64,000 bases of DNA, taken from the NCBI GenBank assembly GCA_964538515.1, contig CAZIEW010000013.1:1-64000 (forward strand). Reading direction: 5' to 3'. Within the stretch, counting starts at the first letter, position 1, and each line of letters starts with the position of its first letter. Both the position numbers and the translations under genes were made by a program. Of the stretch, positions 17,566 through 27,233 are shown piece by piece. The stretch comes from CALBZH01 sp964538515 (GTDB lineage: Bacteria; Desulfobacterota; Syntrophobacteria; Syntrophobacterales; Syntrophobacteraceae). The notes below the pieces were generated by a model, which was not told the origin of the DNA, searched no databases, and worked only from the letters and a program-made list of their open reading frames with translations.

Positions 17566-18516
17566 TCACACGCCCAGCTGAATCTCGATCTGTTGCTGGA
17601 TGAGCTCGGGCAGCCGCTCGAGGCAGTATCCCCCCTCGAGCACGCAGATCATGCGACCCTCACAATAGCGATCCGCCAGGTCCAGAAGTTGCTTACCAAT
17701 CCAGGCGAAGCCCTGGTTGGTCAGGCTCATGCCGGACATGTCGTCGTCTTCGTGGCCATCGAACCCTGCGGAAACCAATAGGAAATCGGGCGAGAAGAGC
17801 TCCATCTCGGGGAACAGATGGCGCTCCATCATTTCCCGGTATTTCCGATCTCCCTGACCCGGCAGGACGGGGTTGTTCATGGTCGTCCCGAGACCTTCCC
17901 CTTTTCCGACTTCGAACTCGCGGCCCGTTCCCGGGAAGGAGAACGAGGGATGCTCATGGATGGAATAGAAGAAGACGTCAGGATCCCTTTCGAAGATCTG
18001 CTGGGTCCCGTTGCCGTGGTGGACGTCGAAGTCGACGATGGCGATCCGTTTGACATTCCATTGACGCTGCAGATAACGGGCGGTAATCGCAACGTTGTTA
18101 AAGTAACAAAACCCCATGGCTCGATTTGTTTCAGCGTGGTGCCCCGGAGGTCGAACGGCGCAGAAGGCGTTGTCGATTTCGCCTTCCATGAGCATCCGGG
18201 CGGCTTCCAGGAGACCCCCCACCGCCAGCATGGCGACTTCGAACGTATGCTCGCAGATCTGATTGTCAGGATGCTCGAGCTCGGTCAGGCCGCAGGCACA
18301 GGCCTCCCTGATCTTGCGGATGTGCTCGGGGGTGTGCACGGTTTCGACCCATGCCTCGTCCACGCGACGGGCCGGAATGGGGACCAGTCGTTCGAGGAGG
18401 CCGGAGTCTCGGATGCGGGCATAGGCGACTTCCAGGCGCTCGGGTGCTTCTGGATGATCAGGCCCGGTCAGGTGGAGCAGGAATCGTTCATCGTAGAGAA
18501 ACCCCGTTCTTCTCAT
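17566..18516 (-). CDS. AcuC-like histone deacetylase family protein
   Basis: 316 residues of the zinc-dependent deacetylase superfamily. RPPGHHAETNRAMGFCYFNN carries the paired catalytic histidines, DFDVHHGNGTQ the zinc-binding Asp and His, and LVSAGFDGHEDDDMSG the second zinc Asp. The neighbour downstream is AcuB-like, so a protein (acetyl-lysine) deacetylase acting on acetyl-CoA synthetase is plausible; polyamine or acetylpolyamine deacetylation is an alternative. Confidence 0.86.
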   Translation of the reverse strand: MRRTGFLYDERFLLHLTGPDHPEAPERLEVAYARIRDSGLLERLVPIPARRVDEAWVETVHTPEHIRKIREACACGLTELEHPDNQICEHTFEVAMLAVGGLLEAARMLMEGEIDNAFCAVRPPGHHAETNRAMGFCYFNNVAITARYLQRQWNVKRIAIVDFDVHHGNGTQQIFERDPDVFFYSIHEHPSFSFPGTGREFEVGKGEGLGTTMNNPVLPGQGDRKYREMMERHLFPEMELFSPDFLLVSAGFDGHEDDDMSGMSLTNQGFAWIGKQLLDLADRYCEGRMICVLEGGYCLERLPELIQQQIEIQLGV

Positions 18517-18839
18517 GGCGCACCTCTCGCGGTCTCAGGCCGACTGGTCGTCAGAATCCATCGGGAATGGGGCGATTGATGTGGGCTTGTGAAAGTATCT
18601 TAGCAGAAGAGCCGTCGGAGTGGTATTGAGATTTGAAGAACCTGCTCAAGCAAAAAGGACCATTCTCAGAGGCATGGGAGCCCCAAGACCGCTTGACCAT
18701 CCTTCACGACCGCTCAAAGACTCATTTGACCGCTCACCATTAGGGAAGCACTCGGTCTCATGGTGGCTTAAATCCGACACAAGGGCAACGGGCTTTTGGG
18801 GGCTGATACGATGGCTTTTTCGGGAAAGGAGTACACCAC
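18517..18839. promoter_or_regulatory. intergenic region before cstA
   Basis: 323 bases between the divergent acuC-like gene and cstA. The motif GACCGCTCA occurs twice (near 18708 and 18732) with a related CCGCTTGACC at about 18691, spaced as possible regulator sites. No hairpin-plus-T terminator or known aptamer was recognised. Confidence 0.3.
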
Positions 18840-20651
18840 ATGAATTCCTTGACACTGGTCTTTACCGCTCTGTGCGTGTTTGCGATCGCCTACCGGTTCT
18901 ACGGGGTCTTTATTGCCGGTAAGGTGCTGGTCTTGGATCCCGCGAGAAAGACGCCTGCCGTGGCCATGGAAGATGGCCACGACTACCACGAGACAAACAA
19001 GTACGTGCTCTTCGGGCACCATTTCGCGGCCATCGCCGCCGCAGGGCCATTGCTAGGACCGGTTCTGGCGGCGCAGTTCGGGTTCCTTCCCGGAGCGCTC
19101 TGGATCATCATCGGGGCAGTCGTTGCGGGAGCGGTTCACGACATGGTGATTTTGTTCGCTTCGGTCCGTCATCAGGGGAAGAGCCTTTCCTTGATCGCGG
19201 AGTCGGAGATCGGCAAGAGGGCCGGCATCATCAGTTCCTATGCGATTCTTTTCATCTTGATCCTCACCCTGGCGGGCCTCTCGATCGCCGTCGTGAACGC
19301 CATGTTCCACAGCCCCTGGGGAACCTACACGGTCTTGTGTACGCTTCCCATCGCACTCCTGATGGGCGTCTACATGCACAAGATCCGTCCGGGGGATGTC
19401 AAGGGGGGCAGCATCATGGGCGTTGTACTGCTCGGCCTCACCATCTACACGGGGCCCTATGTAGCGGCCAACCCCACCTTGGCCGGACTGCTCACGCTCA
19501 GCAAGGGTCAGATCTCGCTCTTCATTCCCCTCTACGGCTTTGTGGCCTCGGTGCTTCCCGTGTGGCTGCTCCTGTGCCCCCGGGATTATCTGTCCACCTA
19601 TCTGAAGCTGGGCACCATCGGCGCCCTGGCGATCGGCATTTTTGTCGTTCATCCGCCGCTCAACATGGCTGCCATCACCCCCTATGTCGGAGGCGGCGGC
19701 CCCATCATCCCTGGATCGCTCTTCCCCTTCCTGTTCATCACGATCGCATGCGGCGCGCTCTCTGGATTTCACGCCATCATCGGGACGGGAACCACTCCGA
19801 AGATGATCGCCAATGAGGGTGACATCCTGTTCGTCGGTTACGGAGCCATGCTGGTCGAAGGCTTCGTTGCCATGATGGCGCTGGTGGCGGCCTGCGTGCT
19901 GGTGCCCGCGGATTATTTCGCGATTAACGCCGCCCCCACGGCCTACGAGGCTCTCAAGATGACGCCGGTCAACCTGCCTGAGCTGGCGGCCGGCGTCGGG
20001 GAGCAGCTTCAGGGACGACCGGGAGGTGCCGTGTCGCTTGCGGTCGGCATGGCGTACATTTTTTCATCCATCCCGCTCATGAAGAACCTGATGGCCTACT
20101 GGTATCATTTCGCCATCATGTTCGAGGCGGTGTTCATCCTGACGGCCGTGGACACGGGTACGCGGGTCGGCCGGTACCTGCTTCAGGAGATGATTGGGAA
20201 ATTCGTTCCCAAGTTCAGCGAGAAGAAGTGGATGCCGGGGATCGTGATCACGAGCTTCCTGTTCACGTTTGCCTGGGGATATCTCGTCTACACGGGGGAT
20301 ATCGCGACCATTTGGCCGCTTTTCGGCATGAGCAACCAACTGCTGGCCACGTGCGCGTTGATCGTGGGAACGACGATGATCATCCGCATGGGCAAAGCCA
20401 AGTTCGCGTGGGTGACGGCTGTTCCGGGCATTCTGATGGTCCCGGTAACCATGAGCGCGGGGTACCTGAACGTCGTGAACAACTTCTGGCCCAAGGGACT
20501 GTACCTCCTGGTGACCCTGTCGGTCGTTCTCATGATCATGATGGCGCTGGTGTTCATGGAGTCCTTTAGAAAGTGGTACCAGCTGATGCAAACGGTCCCC
20601 CAGCCGGATCTCGAAGAGCCCACGGTGGCTCTGGAAAGAGCCGGGAAGTAG
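18840..20651 (+). CDS. cstA: carbon starvation protein CstA (peptide/pyruvate transporter family)
   Basis: 603-residue polytopic membrane protein. Family hallmarks include the opening YRFYGVFIAGKVLVLDP, HHFAAIAAAGPLLGPVLAAQ, SGFHAIIGTGTTPKMI and AVDTGTRVGRYLLQE. About 16 hydrophobic segments. Members import peptides or pyruvate under carbon limitation. ATG 18840 has GGAAAGGAG upstream. No signalling genes for it are adjacent. Confidence 0.93.
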   Translation: MNSLTLVFTALCVFAIAYRFYGVFIAGKVLVLDPARKTPAVAMEDGHDYHETNKYVLFGHHFAAIAAAGPLLGPVLAAQFGFLPGALWIIIGAVVAGAVHDMVILFASVRHQGKSLSLIAESEIGKRAGIISSYAILFILILTLAGLSIAVVNAMFHSPWGTYTVLCTLPIALLMGVYMHKIRPGDVKGGSIMGVVLLGLTIYTGPYVAANPTLAGLLTLSKGQISLFIPLYGFVASVLPVWLLLCPRDYLSTYLKLGTIGALAIGIFVVHPPLNMAAITPYVGGGGPIIPGSLFPFLFITIACGALSGFHAIIGTGTTPKMIANEGDILFVGYGAMLVEGFVAMMALVAACVLVPADYFAINAAPTAYEALKMTPVNLPELAAGVGEQLQGRPGGAVSLAVGMAYIFSSIPLMKNLMAYWYHFAIMFEAVFILTAVDTGTRVGRYLLQEMIGKFVPKFSEKKWMPGIVITSFLFTFAWGYLVYTGDIATIWPLFGMSNQLLATCALIVGTTMIIRMGKAKFAWVTAVPGILMVPVTMSAGYLNVVNNFWPKGLYLLVTLSVVLMIMMALVFMESFRKWYQLMQTVPQPDLEEPTVALERAGK

Positions 20652-20871
20652 GGGGCTCGCCAACAGGGCACCATCCACCACCGCTTGTCGTTTGACCTCG
20701 GATGGGATGGCCCTGTCCCTATCGTTGGCCTCTGCCGTCAGGATCCAGACTCCGGTTTTGCTACCCTGATGCGCAGTGTCAGGTTATTTTGGGTCCGGCG
20801 CCGCGCCGCCGTCAACCGCGACGAGATGGATTTCATTGCCTTATCCGATATGTCACAGGGAGACACCAAGC

Positions 20872-22854
20872 ATGTTCCATTTCAAGTCCTTAAGCCTTTC
20901 AGTTCTCATGGCACTCGTGATGTGGCCGAGCATTGCATCGAGCCAGTATGCCGACGCCAAGCTCGACATCGCCCGAATCAACCAGTGCGTCTACGAGGTG
21001 ATCGTTCCAAAGCCGCAGCACGATTCCCTCTCGTATGAAAAGCCGCTCCCCATGGACCTGCTGCCCTTTCAGATCCGGAACGACCCCTACTATTCGATCG
21101 GGACCGCATTCGCCCTCAGCAAGAACGAGCTCGTCACGGCTGCTCATGTCATGAACCTAAAGGCGCGCAGCCAGTTCCGTGAGCTGTTCATTCGAGACGT
21201 CAAAGGCAATGTGCTCAGCGTGGACAAAATCATCAAGTTTTCGAGTCGGCGCGACCTCGTTGTGTTCACGGTCAAGGATCGAGAATCGTCGGCGCATCTG
21301 GAGGCCAACCTGGCGCCGAAGGTCGGAGGCCAGGTGTATGCCGTGGGAAACGCGCTCGGCCAGGGGGTCGTGATCCGGGACGGGCTCCACACCTCCAACA
21401 CCCCGGAGGAAATTGACGGGAAATGGAACTGGATTCGTTTTTCGGCGGCGGCGTCCCCCGGCAACAGCGGCGGTCCGCTTCTGGACAAGGAAGGACGCGT
21501 GGTGGGGCTGGTCGTGAGCAAATCGGAAAACGAGAACTTGAACTATGCCCTTCCCATCGCGGAAGTTCTGAATAGTGCTTCAAACAACGCTGAGATATTT
21601 GAAAAAGGGACTCATTTGCTTGAGATCTTCGATTTTACCAAGACAGAACGGTTGAATGCTCAAATCGAGCTTCCCATGGATTATAATGATTTCAGGGAAT
21701 CCTATATAAAGATCTTCAATGCGTTTAACTCTAAGATGAGAAATGCCTTACTTGATGAAAACAAGCAGAATACGTTTCCGAATGGCAGTGGATCAAACAA
21801 GATCATGTACATCGGATCCAGCTCACCTTTCCCGCAGCTCATGATGCGAAATGGATCGGGGAATTGGGAGCTCACTCAACCCAAAAACATGAGCAAGGCT
21901 GACTTGGATGATAATGGCCGTATCATCCACGGCATCCTAAAGATCACCCAATATGCCAAGATAGAAAAGCCTGACAATATCGCTCTCAAAGATCTGCTCT
22001 CCGACTCAAAGCTCTTCATGGATCTATTGCTAAAGGCGTCGACGATCACTCGAACCGTGGGACCCGAAAAGATACGCGTGACGTCTCTCGGGAAGGCCGG
22101 CCAGGAGTCCACGCACCTCGATCGCTACGGGAGGAAGTGGCTTCTGAAGACGTGGCCCATCGAATATTGTGACGAGATGGTCGCCGCGCTTATCCTCCCG
22201 GTCCCCGGCGGCTGTCTGGTGATGTCCAAAATCGGTCAAACGGGAGAAACCCTCGACGACCATGTGGAAGACCTGAAGGTGCTTGCGGATTTCGTCAATT
22301 TCTCTTATGCCGGGACGCTCGAAGAATGGCGGGAATTCCTCCAGATGACGGATATGGCCCCAGCGGCCCTTGCCTCGTTGCAGATGGAGATCGGAGACAG
22401 CTCGCTCAGTTACAGGTCCAAGCGATTCCAATTCACCTGTGATCCGAACGTCATGAAAGTCAGTGCCAAGAGCTTTCTCATGTTGGGCATGGGTTACAGC
22501 CGTGATGGCGAAGGCCTGTTTTGGGACGTCAACAAGCTGCTCCTGACGGAAGGCAAATTTGAGAAGTCGGGCGTGGTTATCTCGAGAAACATCAAACCCC
22601 TCGACAACAATGAGGAGTATGGCGACGCGTGGCGCAGGATTAGGGAGGGAAGCAAGCCCTTTGACAAACAAATATCGATCAAGGACGACTTCACGGGTAT
22701 CTCTGCCACGTATCGAACCGAGCCAGCTGCGACGGACGCCGAGCCCAATGTGCTCTACACGGTCCTCCATACGAAACGGGGCGTGATTGACCAGGCTGAA
22801 ATGGAGTCCCGGCTCAATGGCTTCATGAAGAGCTTGGTGGTCTTTGAGCGCTAG
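20872..22854 (+). CDS. secreted trypsin-like serine protease with large C-terminal extension
   Basis: 660 residues: signal peptide (1-24, ending IASSQ), then a trypsin-like fold with the triad H92 (LVTAAHVMN), D128 (SRRDLVVF) and S199 (ASPGNSGGPLLD), as in DegP/S1C proteases. There is no obvious PDZ domain; residues 230-660 are of unknown family. Start ATG 20872 follows AGGGAGA. The stop codon TAG comes from CTAG at the left edge of repeat copy 2, so the C-terminus may be changed by that element. Confidence 0.8.
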   Translation: MFHFKSLSLSVLMALVMWPSIASSQYADAKLDIARINQCVYEVIVPKPQHDSLSYEKPLPMDLLPFQIRNDPYYSIGTAFALSKNELVTAAHVMNLKARSQFRELFIRDVKGNVLSVDKIIKFSSRRDLVVFTVKDRESSAHLEANLAPKVGGQVYAVGNALGQGVVIRDGLHTSNTPEEIDGKWNWIRFSAAASPGNSGGPLLDKEGRVVGLVVSKSENENLNYALPIAEVLNSASNNAEIFEKGTHLLEIFDFTKTERLNAQIELPMDYNDFRESYIKIFNAFNSKMRNALLDENKQNTFPNGSGSNKIMYIGSSSPFPQLMMRNGSGNWELTQPKNMSKADLDDNGRIIHGILKITQYAKIEKPDNIALKDLLSDSKLFMDLLLKASTITRTVGPEKIRVTSLGKAGQESTHLDRYGRKWLLKTWPIEYCDEMVAALILPVPGGCLVMSKIGQTGETLDDHVEDLKVLADFVNFSYAGTLEEWREFLQMTDMAPAALASLQMEIGDSSLSYRSKRFQFTCDPNVMKVSAKSFLMLGMGYSRDGEGLFWDVNKLLLTEGKFEKSGVVISRNIKPLDNNEEYGDAWRRIREGSKPFDKQISIKDDFTGISATYRTEPAATDAEPNVLYTVLHTKRGVIDQAEMESRLNGFMKSLVVFER

Positions 22855-23013
22855 TATTGCGCGGCGATAGTCTTGATTTTCCCCTTCGGCAAGGGGGGCA
22901 GTGGTGTGTCGAAATTGCCGCGGAACCAGGATTTTTCGGGCGTCATGACACCTCCTCGAGGCGGGGAATCAAAGGCGGGTCTACCTTGCGAAGCAAAGTA
23001 GACGGAGCACTAG
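22851..23013. repeat. CTAG-bounded short repeat, copy 2 (degenerate)
   Basis: Begins CTAG at 22851 and ends GACGGAGCACTAG at 23013. The last 60 bases (CCTCGAGGCGGGGAATCAAAG, then CTTGCGAAGCAAAGTAGACGGAGCA) match copies 1 and 3; the left part keeps only a CCCC/GGGG hairpin similar to copy 1. It sits exactly between the protease stop codon and a truncated methyltransferase gene. Confidence 0.55.
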
Positions 23014-23015
23014 GA

Positions 23016-23378
23016 ATGCTTCTCTTCATTCCAGTGCTCTGGCTGGTCGTCCTCGGGATTTCCGCATTTTGGCTCTACTACGAACGGATCGTCGCCGCAG
23101 AGGAAGCCTTTCTCGAAACAAAATTCGGAGAGGAGTACGTCGTCTGGGTCGAGAAGACGCCTGCATACTTTCCGCGGTTTCGGAGCCGGAGAGCACCTGC
23201 TTTGCCATTCTCCCTCAAGAACGTTCTGAAACGGGAGTACACGGGCTTTTTCGTGATCGTCGCATCCTTCACGCTTTTGGATATCGCGGAGGATTTCCTC
23301 GGTGAGGGGACCTTGGAGATGGACGCGGGTCGGGTGACGTTTTTCGTCGGTGGAATGGTTGCTTACCTGGCCCTCTGA
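23016..23378 (+). pseudogene. C-terminal fragment of an isoprenylcysteine/phospholipid methyltransferase-like protein
   Basis: About 120 residues. WLYYERIVAAEEAFLETKFGEEYVVW and TPAYFPRF match the C-terminal catalytic end of the small integral-membrane methyltransferases (ICMT/PEMT type). The N-terminal membrane helices are absent and the reading frame begins three bases after the CTAG edge of repeat copy 2, so the gene was probably truncated there. An extra hydrophobic tail follows the motif. Confidence 0.6.
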
Positions 23379-23562
23379 GCGATGAAGCGGAATACGCGAA
23401 TTCTTCACGTTGAGGGTCGATAAGAGCGCATCCTGCAAGCTGTTGGTGAGTCTGGACTATCGGATCTTGTGCGGCTTGCGCGGATACCGGGTGTGCCGTA
23501 GCATCGTCCGGGTCGCAGAGACCTCTGGCAAGCGATCTTTCAACGTATAGCGAGGGTAGTGA

Positions 23563-24540
23563 ATGAAGCTCTCAAGAAGAGTGGTCGTTGTCACAGTTAT
23601 TTGCAGCGTGGCACTTGCCCACGGGTCATCGGCCGACGTCACGGTCATGAAAGATTACGTGATGCAGCCTCCGGCAAGGGTCATCATCCCCAAGGACATT
23701 CCACTCAAAACGCCCCCCGAATCCATAGCCGGTCGTGGGCTGCGCATCCTTGTCTTTGGCGACAACGGAAGCGGTGATGGCAATCAGGCGAAAGTGGCGG
23801 CGGCCATGCAATCTTTTTGCGCTCAAAATGGGTGTGACTTTGGCTTGATGCTGGGGGACAATTTCTATCCGGCTGGCGTTCGTTCGACCGATGACCCTCA
23901 GTTCGTCTCCAAATTCGAAAAGCCATACCGGGAGCTCGGAATCCCCCTGTTTCCGATCCTCGGTGAGCATGACTGGGGGCGGAAGGGAAAGATGTACAAT
24001 TGGCAGGCCCAGATCGACTACACGAAGCATTCCTCCTTGTGGCACATGCCCTCGGACGTATACTCGGTCACAGTTGGGGATCTCCAGATCCTGGCCCTTA
24101 ACACCAACGTTTTGCCGGGATCGAAAGAGCAGATCGCCTGGCTCGGCAATGAGCTGAGCAATTCCAAGTCCCGGTGGAAGCTGGTTATGGGGCACAAGCC
24201 CATTTATTCCTATGGCTATCACGGAGACACCGACTTCATGATCGCCGATGTGCTTCCCCTGCTCTGCGGCAAAGCGGATCTCTATTTGTCCGGGCATGAG
24301 CACAACGAGCAGTTTCTGAAGGCCGAATGCGGCCTGCCTCTCCTCATTTCCGGATCGGGGGGAAAGCTTCGACCCGACAATATCAAAGGCCCCCACAGTC
24401 TTTTCGCCAGTGACCAGCTCGGCTTCTCCTACCTCCAGGTGAGGTCTGAGGCGTTGACCGTCCAAATCGTTTCGGCCGAAGGAGCCATTTTGTTCCAATA
24501 CGTGGTCCGAAAGCCCGGCTCCGAAAATCCAAATGGGTGA
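23563..24540 (+). CDS. secreted metallophosphoesterase (purple acid phosphatase-like)
   Basis: 325 residues: signal peptide (1-24), then the five metal-binding blocks of calcineurin-like phosphatases: GDNGSG (D67), GDNFYPAG, GEHDWG, GHKPIYSYG and GHEHNEQF. Spacing resembles tartrate-resistant acid phosphatases. Probably a periplasmic phosphatase; substrate unknown. GEHD replaces the usual GNHD, a mild deviation in the third motif. Confidence 0.82.
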   Translation: MKLSRRVVVVTVICSVALAHGSSADVTVMKDYVMQPPARVIIPKDIPLKTPPESIAGRGLRILVFGDNGSGDGNQAKVAAAMQSFCAQNGCDFGLMLGDNFYPAGVRSTDDPQFVSKFEKPYRELGIPLFPILGEHDWGRKGKMYNWQAQIDYTKHSSLWHMPSDVYSVTVGDLQILALNTNVLPGSKEQIAWLGNELSNSKSRWKLVMGHKPIYSYGYHGDTDFMIADVLPLLCGKADLYLSGHEHNEQFLKAECGLPLLISGSGGKLRPDNIKGPHSLFASDQLGFSYLQVRSEALTVQIVSAEGAILFQYVVRKPGSENPNG

Positions 24541-24604
24541 CGCAACGAGGTGCGATCTCTATCCCTACGACTTCAGGCACACGCCCGAAGCCGTGTGCCG
24601 GCGT

Positions 24605-24880
24605 GACCCAACCACGCAAAAGGAAGTGGACATCATCGTCCGAAGCCCCCAGAACACATTCCCCGTCGAAGCGAAGTAGCAGGAAAAGTCGAGACTGCAC
24701 GAAGAAAAGAGGGGCCTCGCCGCATTCTGCAGGCTGGAATCTGTGATGAAGGCCTCCCGGGTGACCAAGCGGGACAAGGACTTGGACTTCCTGCGCTTCG
24801 GAGGCGTCGAGGCTGACATCCACAAGGTCACTGCCCATACCCTCTGCTGCCTTCTCGGCCAGGCCGGGCGCTCGTTTTGG
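24605..24880 (+). pseudogene. remnant of a DUF4143-type ATPase C-terminus
   Basis: One frame reads DPTTQKEVDIIVRSPQNTFP, VEAK, then a TAG stop, and continues GLAAFCRLESVMKASRVTKR. The EVD...PVEAK pattern followed by a VTK strand is typical of the C-terminal nuclease-like domain of DUF4143 ATPases. No ATPase part exists upstream, so this is decayed. The last part overlaps frames upstream of the CHR transporter start. Confidence 0.45.
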
Positions 24881-25042
24881 ATCTCAACCAAGAACAAATT
24901 CTCGCGATCCAAGAGAGCAAAGTCTGCTTCACCCGGGGCACCAATGCTTGACGTGCTCAGGTGTATTGACTATTCAAATCAATTGATCGATGGAGCAATG
25001 GACAGGAGTCAGCTTTCTACCATGGACGGGAGGCATCGTGTC

Positions 25043-25660
25043 GTGAAAACGGATGAACGGAGTACCGGGGAGACCGGGCCGCCTGATGTGCCTGATTGGC
25101 GTGCGGTCTCCCTGGTCTTCCTTAAGATAGGCACGATCGGATTTGGAGGCGGCTTTGCCGTCGTGGAGCTGATCCATTCCGAGCTGGTGGTCAAGAAACG
25201 ATGGCTCACCGAGCAGCGTTTCGAGAACATGATGGCTCTAGCTGAGCTGGCCCCCGGGGCTCTCACCGTCAACCTGCTCGCCGGGATCGCCTACCGACTG
25301 GGGGGATTTGGTACCATGGTCGTGGCGACGGCAGCCCTTCTCCTGCCATCGTTCGTGCTGATCATTCTTTTGGCCGGTGCCTTCCTTGCCTGGCAGCACC
25401 ATCCGATGGTGCAGTCCGCCATGGTGGGCCTGACGGCCGGGGTGGTTGGGCTTCTCATTGCCGTTGCATGGGATCTGATCAAGCGCGCTCCCCGGCACTG
25501 GTGCTGTTTGGCGGTCGGTGCGGCAGCCCTTGTGTTGGGATTCGTCCTTCCGGTGAACCCGATCTGGCTCGTGCTGATGGGAGGAGCGGCGGGAGGATTG
25601 AAAACGTGGATTGCCGCGCACTCAAGGCTCAAAGGGGCTGCGGCACCACCGAAGTCTTAG
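25043..25660 (+). CDS. chromate transporter (CHR) half, first subunit
   Basis: Short-chain CHR-family membrane protein. WRAVSLVFLKIGTIGFGGGF is the conserved N-terminal motif and LAELAPGALTVNLLAGIAYR the second; five to six hydrophobic segments follow. Short CHR proteins occur as tandem pairs forming one transporter, and the second half follows after 12 bases. GTG 25043 is chosen because GGGAGG lies nine bases upstream; ATG 25022 is an alternative. The frame stays open further upstream into an unrelated gene remnant. Confidence 0.82.
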   Translation: MKTDERSTGETGPPDVPDWRAVSLVFLKIGTIGFGGGFAVVELIHSELVVKKRWLTEQRFENMMALAELAPGALTVNLLAGIAYRLGGFGTMVVATAALLLPSFVLIILLAGAFLAWQHHPMVQSAMVGLTAGVVGLLIAVAWDLIKRAPRHWCCLAVGAAALVLGFVLPVNPIWLVLMGGAAGGLKTWIAAHSRLKGAAAPPKS

Positions 25661-25672
25661 GAGATCTCAACC

Positions 25673-26194
25673 ATGAGCATCTGCCTCGAGCTGGCGCACG
25701 CCTTTCTAAAGATAGGCCTATTCGGGTTTGGCGGCGGGTTCGCCATGATTCCCCTCATGCAAAGCGCCGCCGTTTTCAAAAATGGCTGGATGACCGCTTC
25801 GCAATTCGCGGCGGCCATTGCGATGGGGCAGGTGACTCCAGGGCCGGTGGCCATCAGCGCAACCTTTATCGGCTACAAGGTGGCCGGATTGCCTGGGGCT
25901 CTCGTTGCCACCGTGGCGATATTCGCTCCGTCTTTGGTCGTCATGGCTCTTCTCGAAAGGTTCTACCTTAAAGTCCGGGGGGCAGAGCTCACCCAGGCTG
26001 TCATGCACGGCGTTTTGCCCGTGGTGGTGGCTCTCATCCTGCATGCGGCATGGTCTCTCGGACGGCCGATGTTGCATGCGTGGTGGCCGCCTGCGGTCGC
26101 CTTGCTGGTTGCAGTTCTCGCAATCACACGCAAGGTCGGATACGGTTTCCTCGTTGCCATGTCCATGGCTATGGGAATGCTGATGGCCCTTTGA
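25673..26194 (+). CDS. chromate transporter (CHR) half, second subunit
   Basis: 173 residues, second half of the split CHR transporter: FLKIGLFGFGGGFAMIPLMQ and AMGQVTPGPVAISATFIGY are the family motifs, the latter with the typical PGP. Five hydrophobic segments. AGGAGAT precedes ATG 25673. A ChrB-like regulator is encoded far downstream at 35839, not adjacent, so chromate as substrate is only a family-based assumption. Confidence 0.87.
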   Translation: MSICLELAHAFLKIGLFGFGGGFAMIPLMQSAAVFKNGWMTASQFAAAIAMGQVTPGPVAISATFIGYKVAGLPGALVATVAIFAPSLVVMALLERFYLKVRGAELTQAVMHGVLPVVVALILHAAWSLGRPMLHAWWPPAVALLVAVLAITRKVGYGFLVAMSMAMGMLMAL

Positions 26195-26323
26195 TACCCT
26201 TGTGTCGGACAGTGGTTGTTGGGGAAGGGGGCTCGCCTCTGCGGTAGAGTCGGCTTGGCAGGGTCTCCCCTAGGAATTGTGGCGCGGGATTCGGTTTCGT
26301 TTGCCGGAAAGGAGAGACGCCTT

Positions 26324-27037
26324 ATGCACTATTTGCCCCTGACCCTTCCGTTTTTCGTTGTCCTCTTTTTCCTGATGATGGTGCTGGCTGCCTTCATCGA
26401 GGTGGGCGTGCTGAGCTACGCGTACCAGAGGATGGGGGTCGACAGAAGGTATGTGTTTTCTTTGCTGCTGCTGTCCCTCCTGGGAAGCTATGTCAACATC
26501 CCTGTCTTCCAGCTTCCTCCCGAGGAGGTGGTTTCCAACTCCTACGCCGACCTGTTCGGCATGCGGTACGCCATTCCTCACGTTCAGGAATGGCCGGGGA
26601 CGGTGATCGCCGTCAATGTGGGCGGTGCGGTCGTTCCCGTGCTGCTTTCCATCTACCTGGTGGTGAAAAACAGCCTTTACGGACAGGCGATTCTCGGTAC
26701 GGCAATCGTCACGTTTCTGGTCCACCTGATGGCTTACCCTGTACGAGGAGTGGGGATTGCGGTGCCTTTCTTCACGCCTCCGCTCGCCGCTTCGATCGTC
26801 GCCCTGCTCATTTCCAGGAGATACGCACCAGCTCTGGCGTATATCTCGGGAAGCATGGGAGCGCTCATCGGTGCGGACATCACGAATTTCGACAAAATCC
26901 GAGGGCTCGGAGCCCCGGTTGCCTCGATCGGTGGCGCGGGCACCTTCGACGGGGTTTTCCTGACCGGGATCATTGCCGTGATTCTTGCGGGATTATTCTC
27001 GAAGCGAGACAAGGGACTCCGAATCGCGCTGCGGTAG
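26324..27037 (+). CDS. DUF1614 family membrane protein
   Basis: 237 residues with about seven hydrophobic segments. ISGSMGALIGADITNFDKIR followed by GGAGTFDGVFLTGIIAVILA is characteristic of DUF1614, whose function is unknown. Start ATG 26324 has AAAGGAG nine bases upstream. It stands between the CHR pair and an APC permease on the same strand. Confidence 0.8.
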   Translation: MHYLPLTLPFFVVLFFLMMVLAAFIEVGVLSYAYQRMGVDRRYVFSLLLLSLLGSYVNIPVFQLPPEEVVSNSYADLFGMRYAIPHVQEWPGTVIAVNVGGAVVPVLLSIYLVVKNSLYGQAILGTAIVTFLVHLMAYPVRGVGIAVPFFTPPLAASIVALLISRRYAPALAYISGSMGALIGADITNFDKIRGLGAPVASIGGAGTFDGVFLTGIIAVILAGLFSKRDKGLRIALR

Positions 27038-27233
27038 GCGTCTTCTCTTCGGAGCCGACACCCTCGGCTGCCCCTGTCCGCCATGCCCATGAGCATGCTC
27101 CGAAACGGCTCCGTTTCCTTTCAGCGCGATGCAGCATCCAGATCATGTCGACGGGGACCTTGATGGCTGTCAGCAGAAAGATCTTCCTTCTGTGGAAGCG
27201 TTTCGTTGAACCTCCAACACCTGGAGTGTGTTG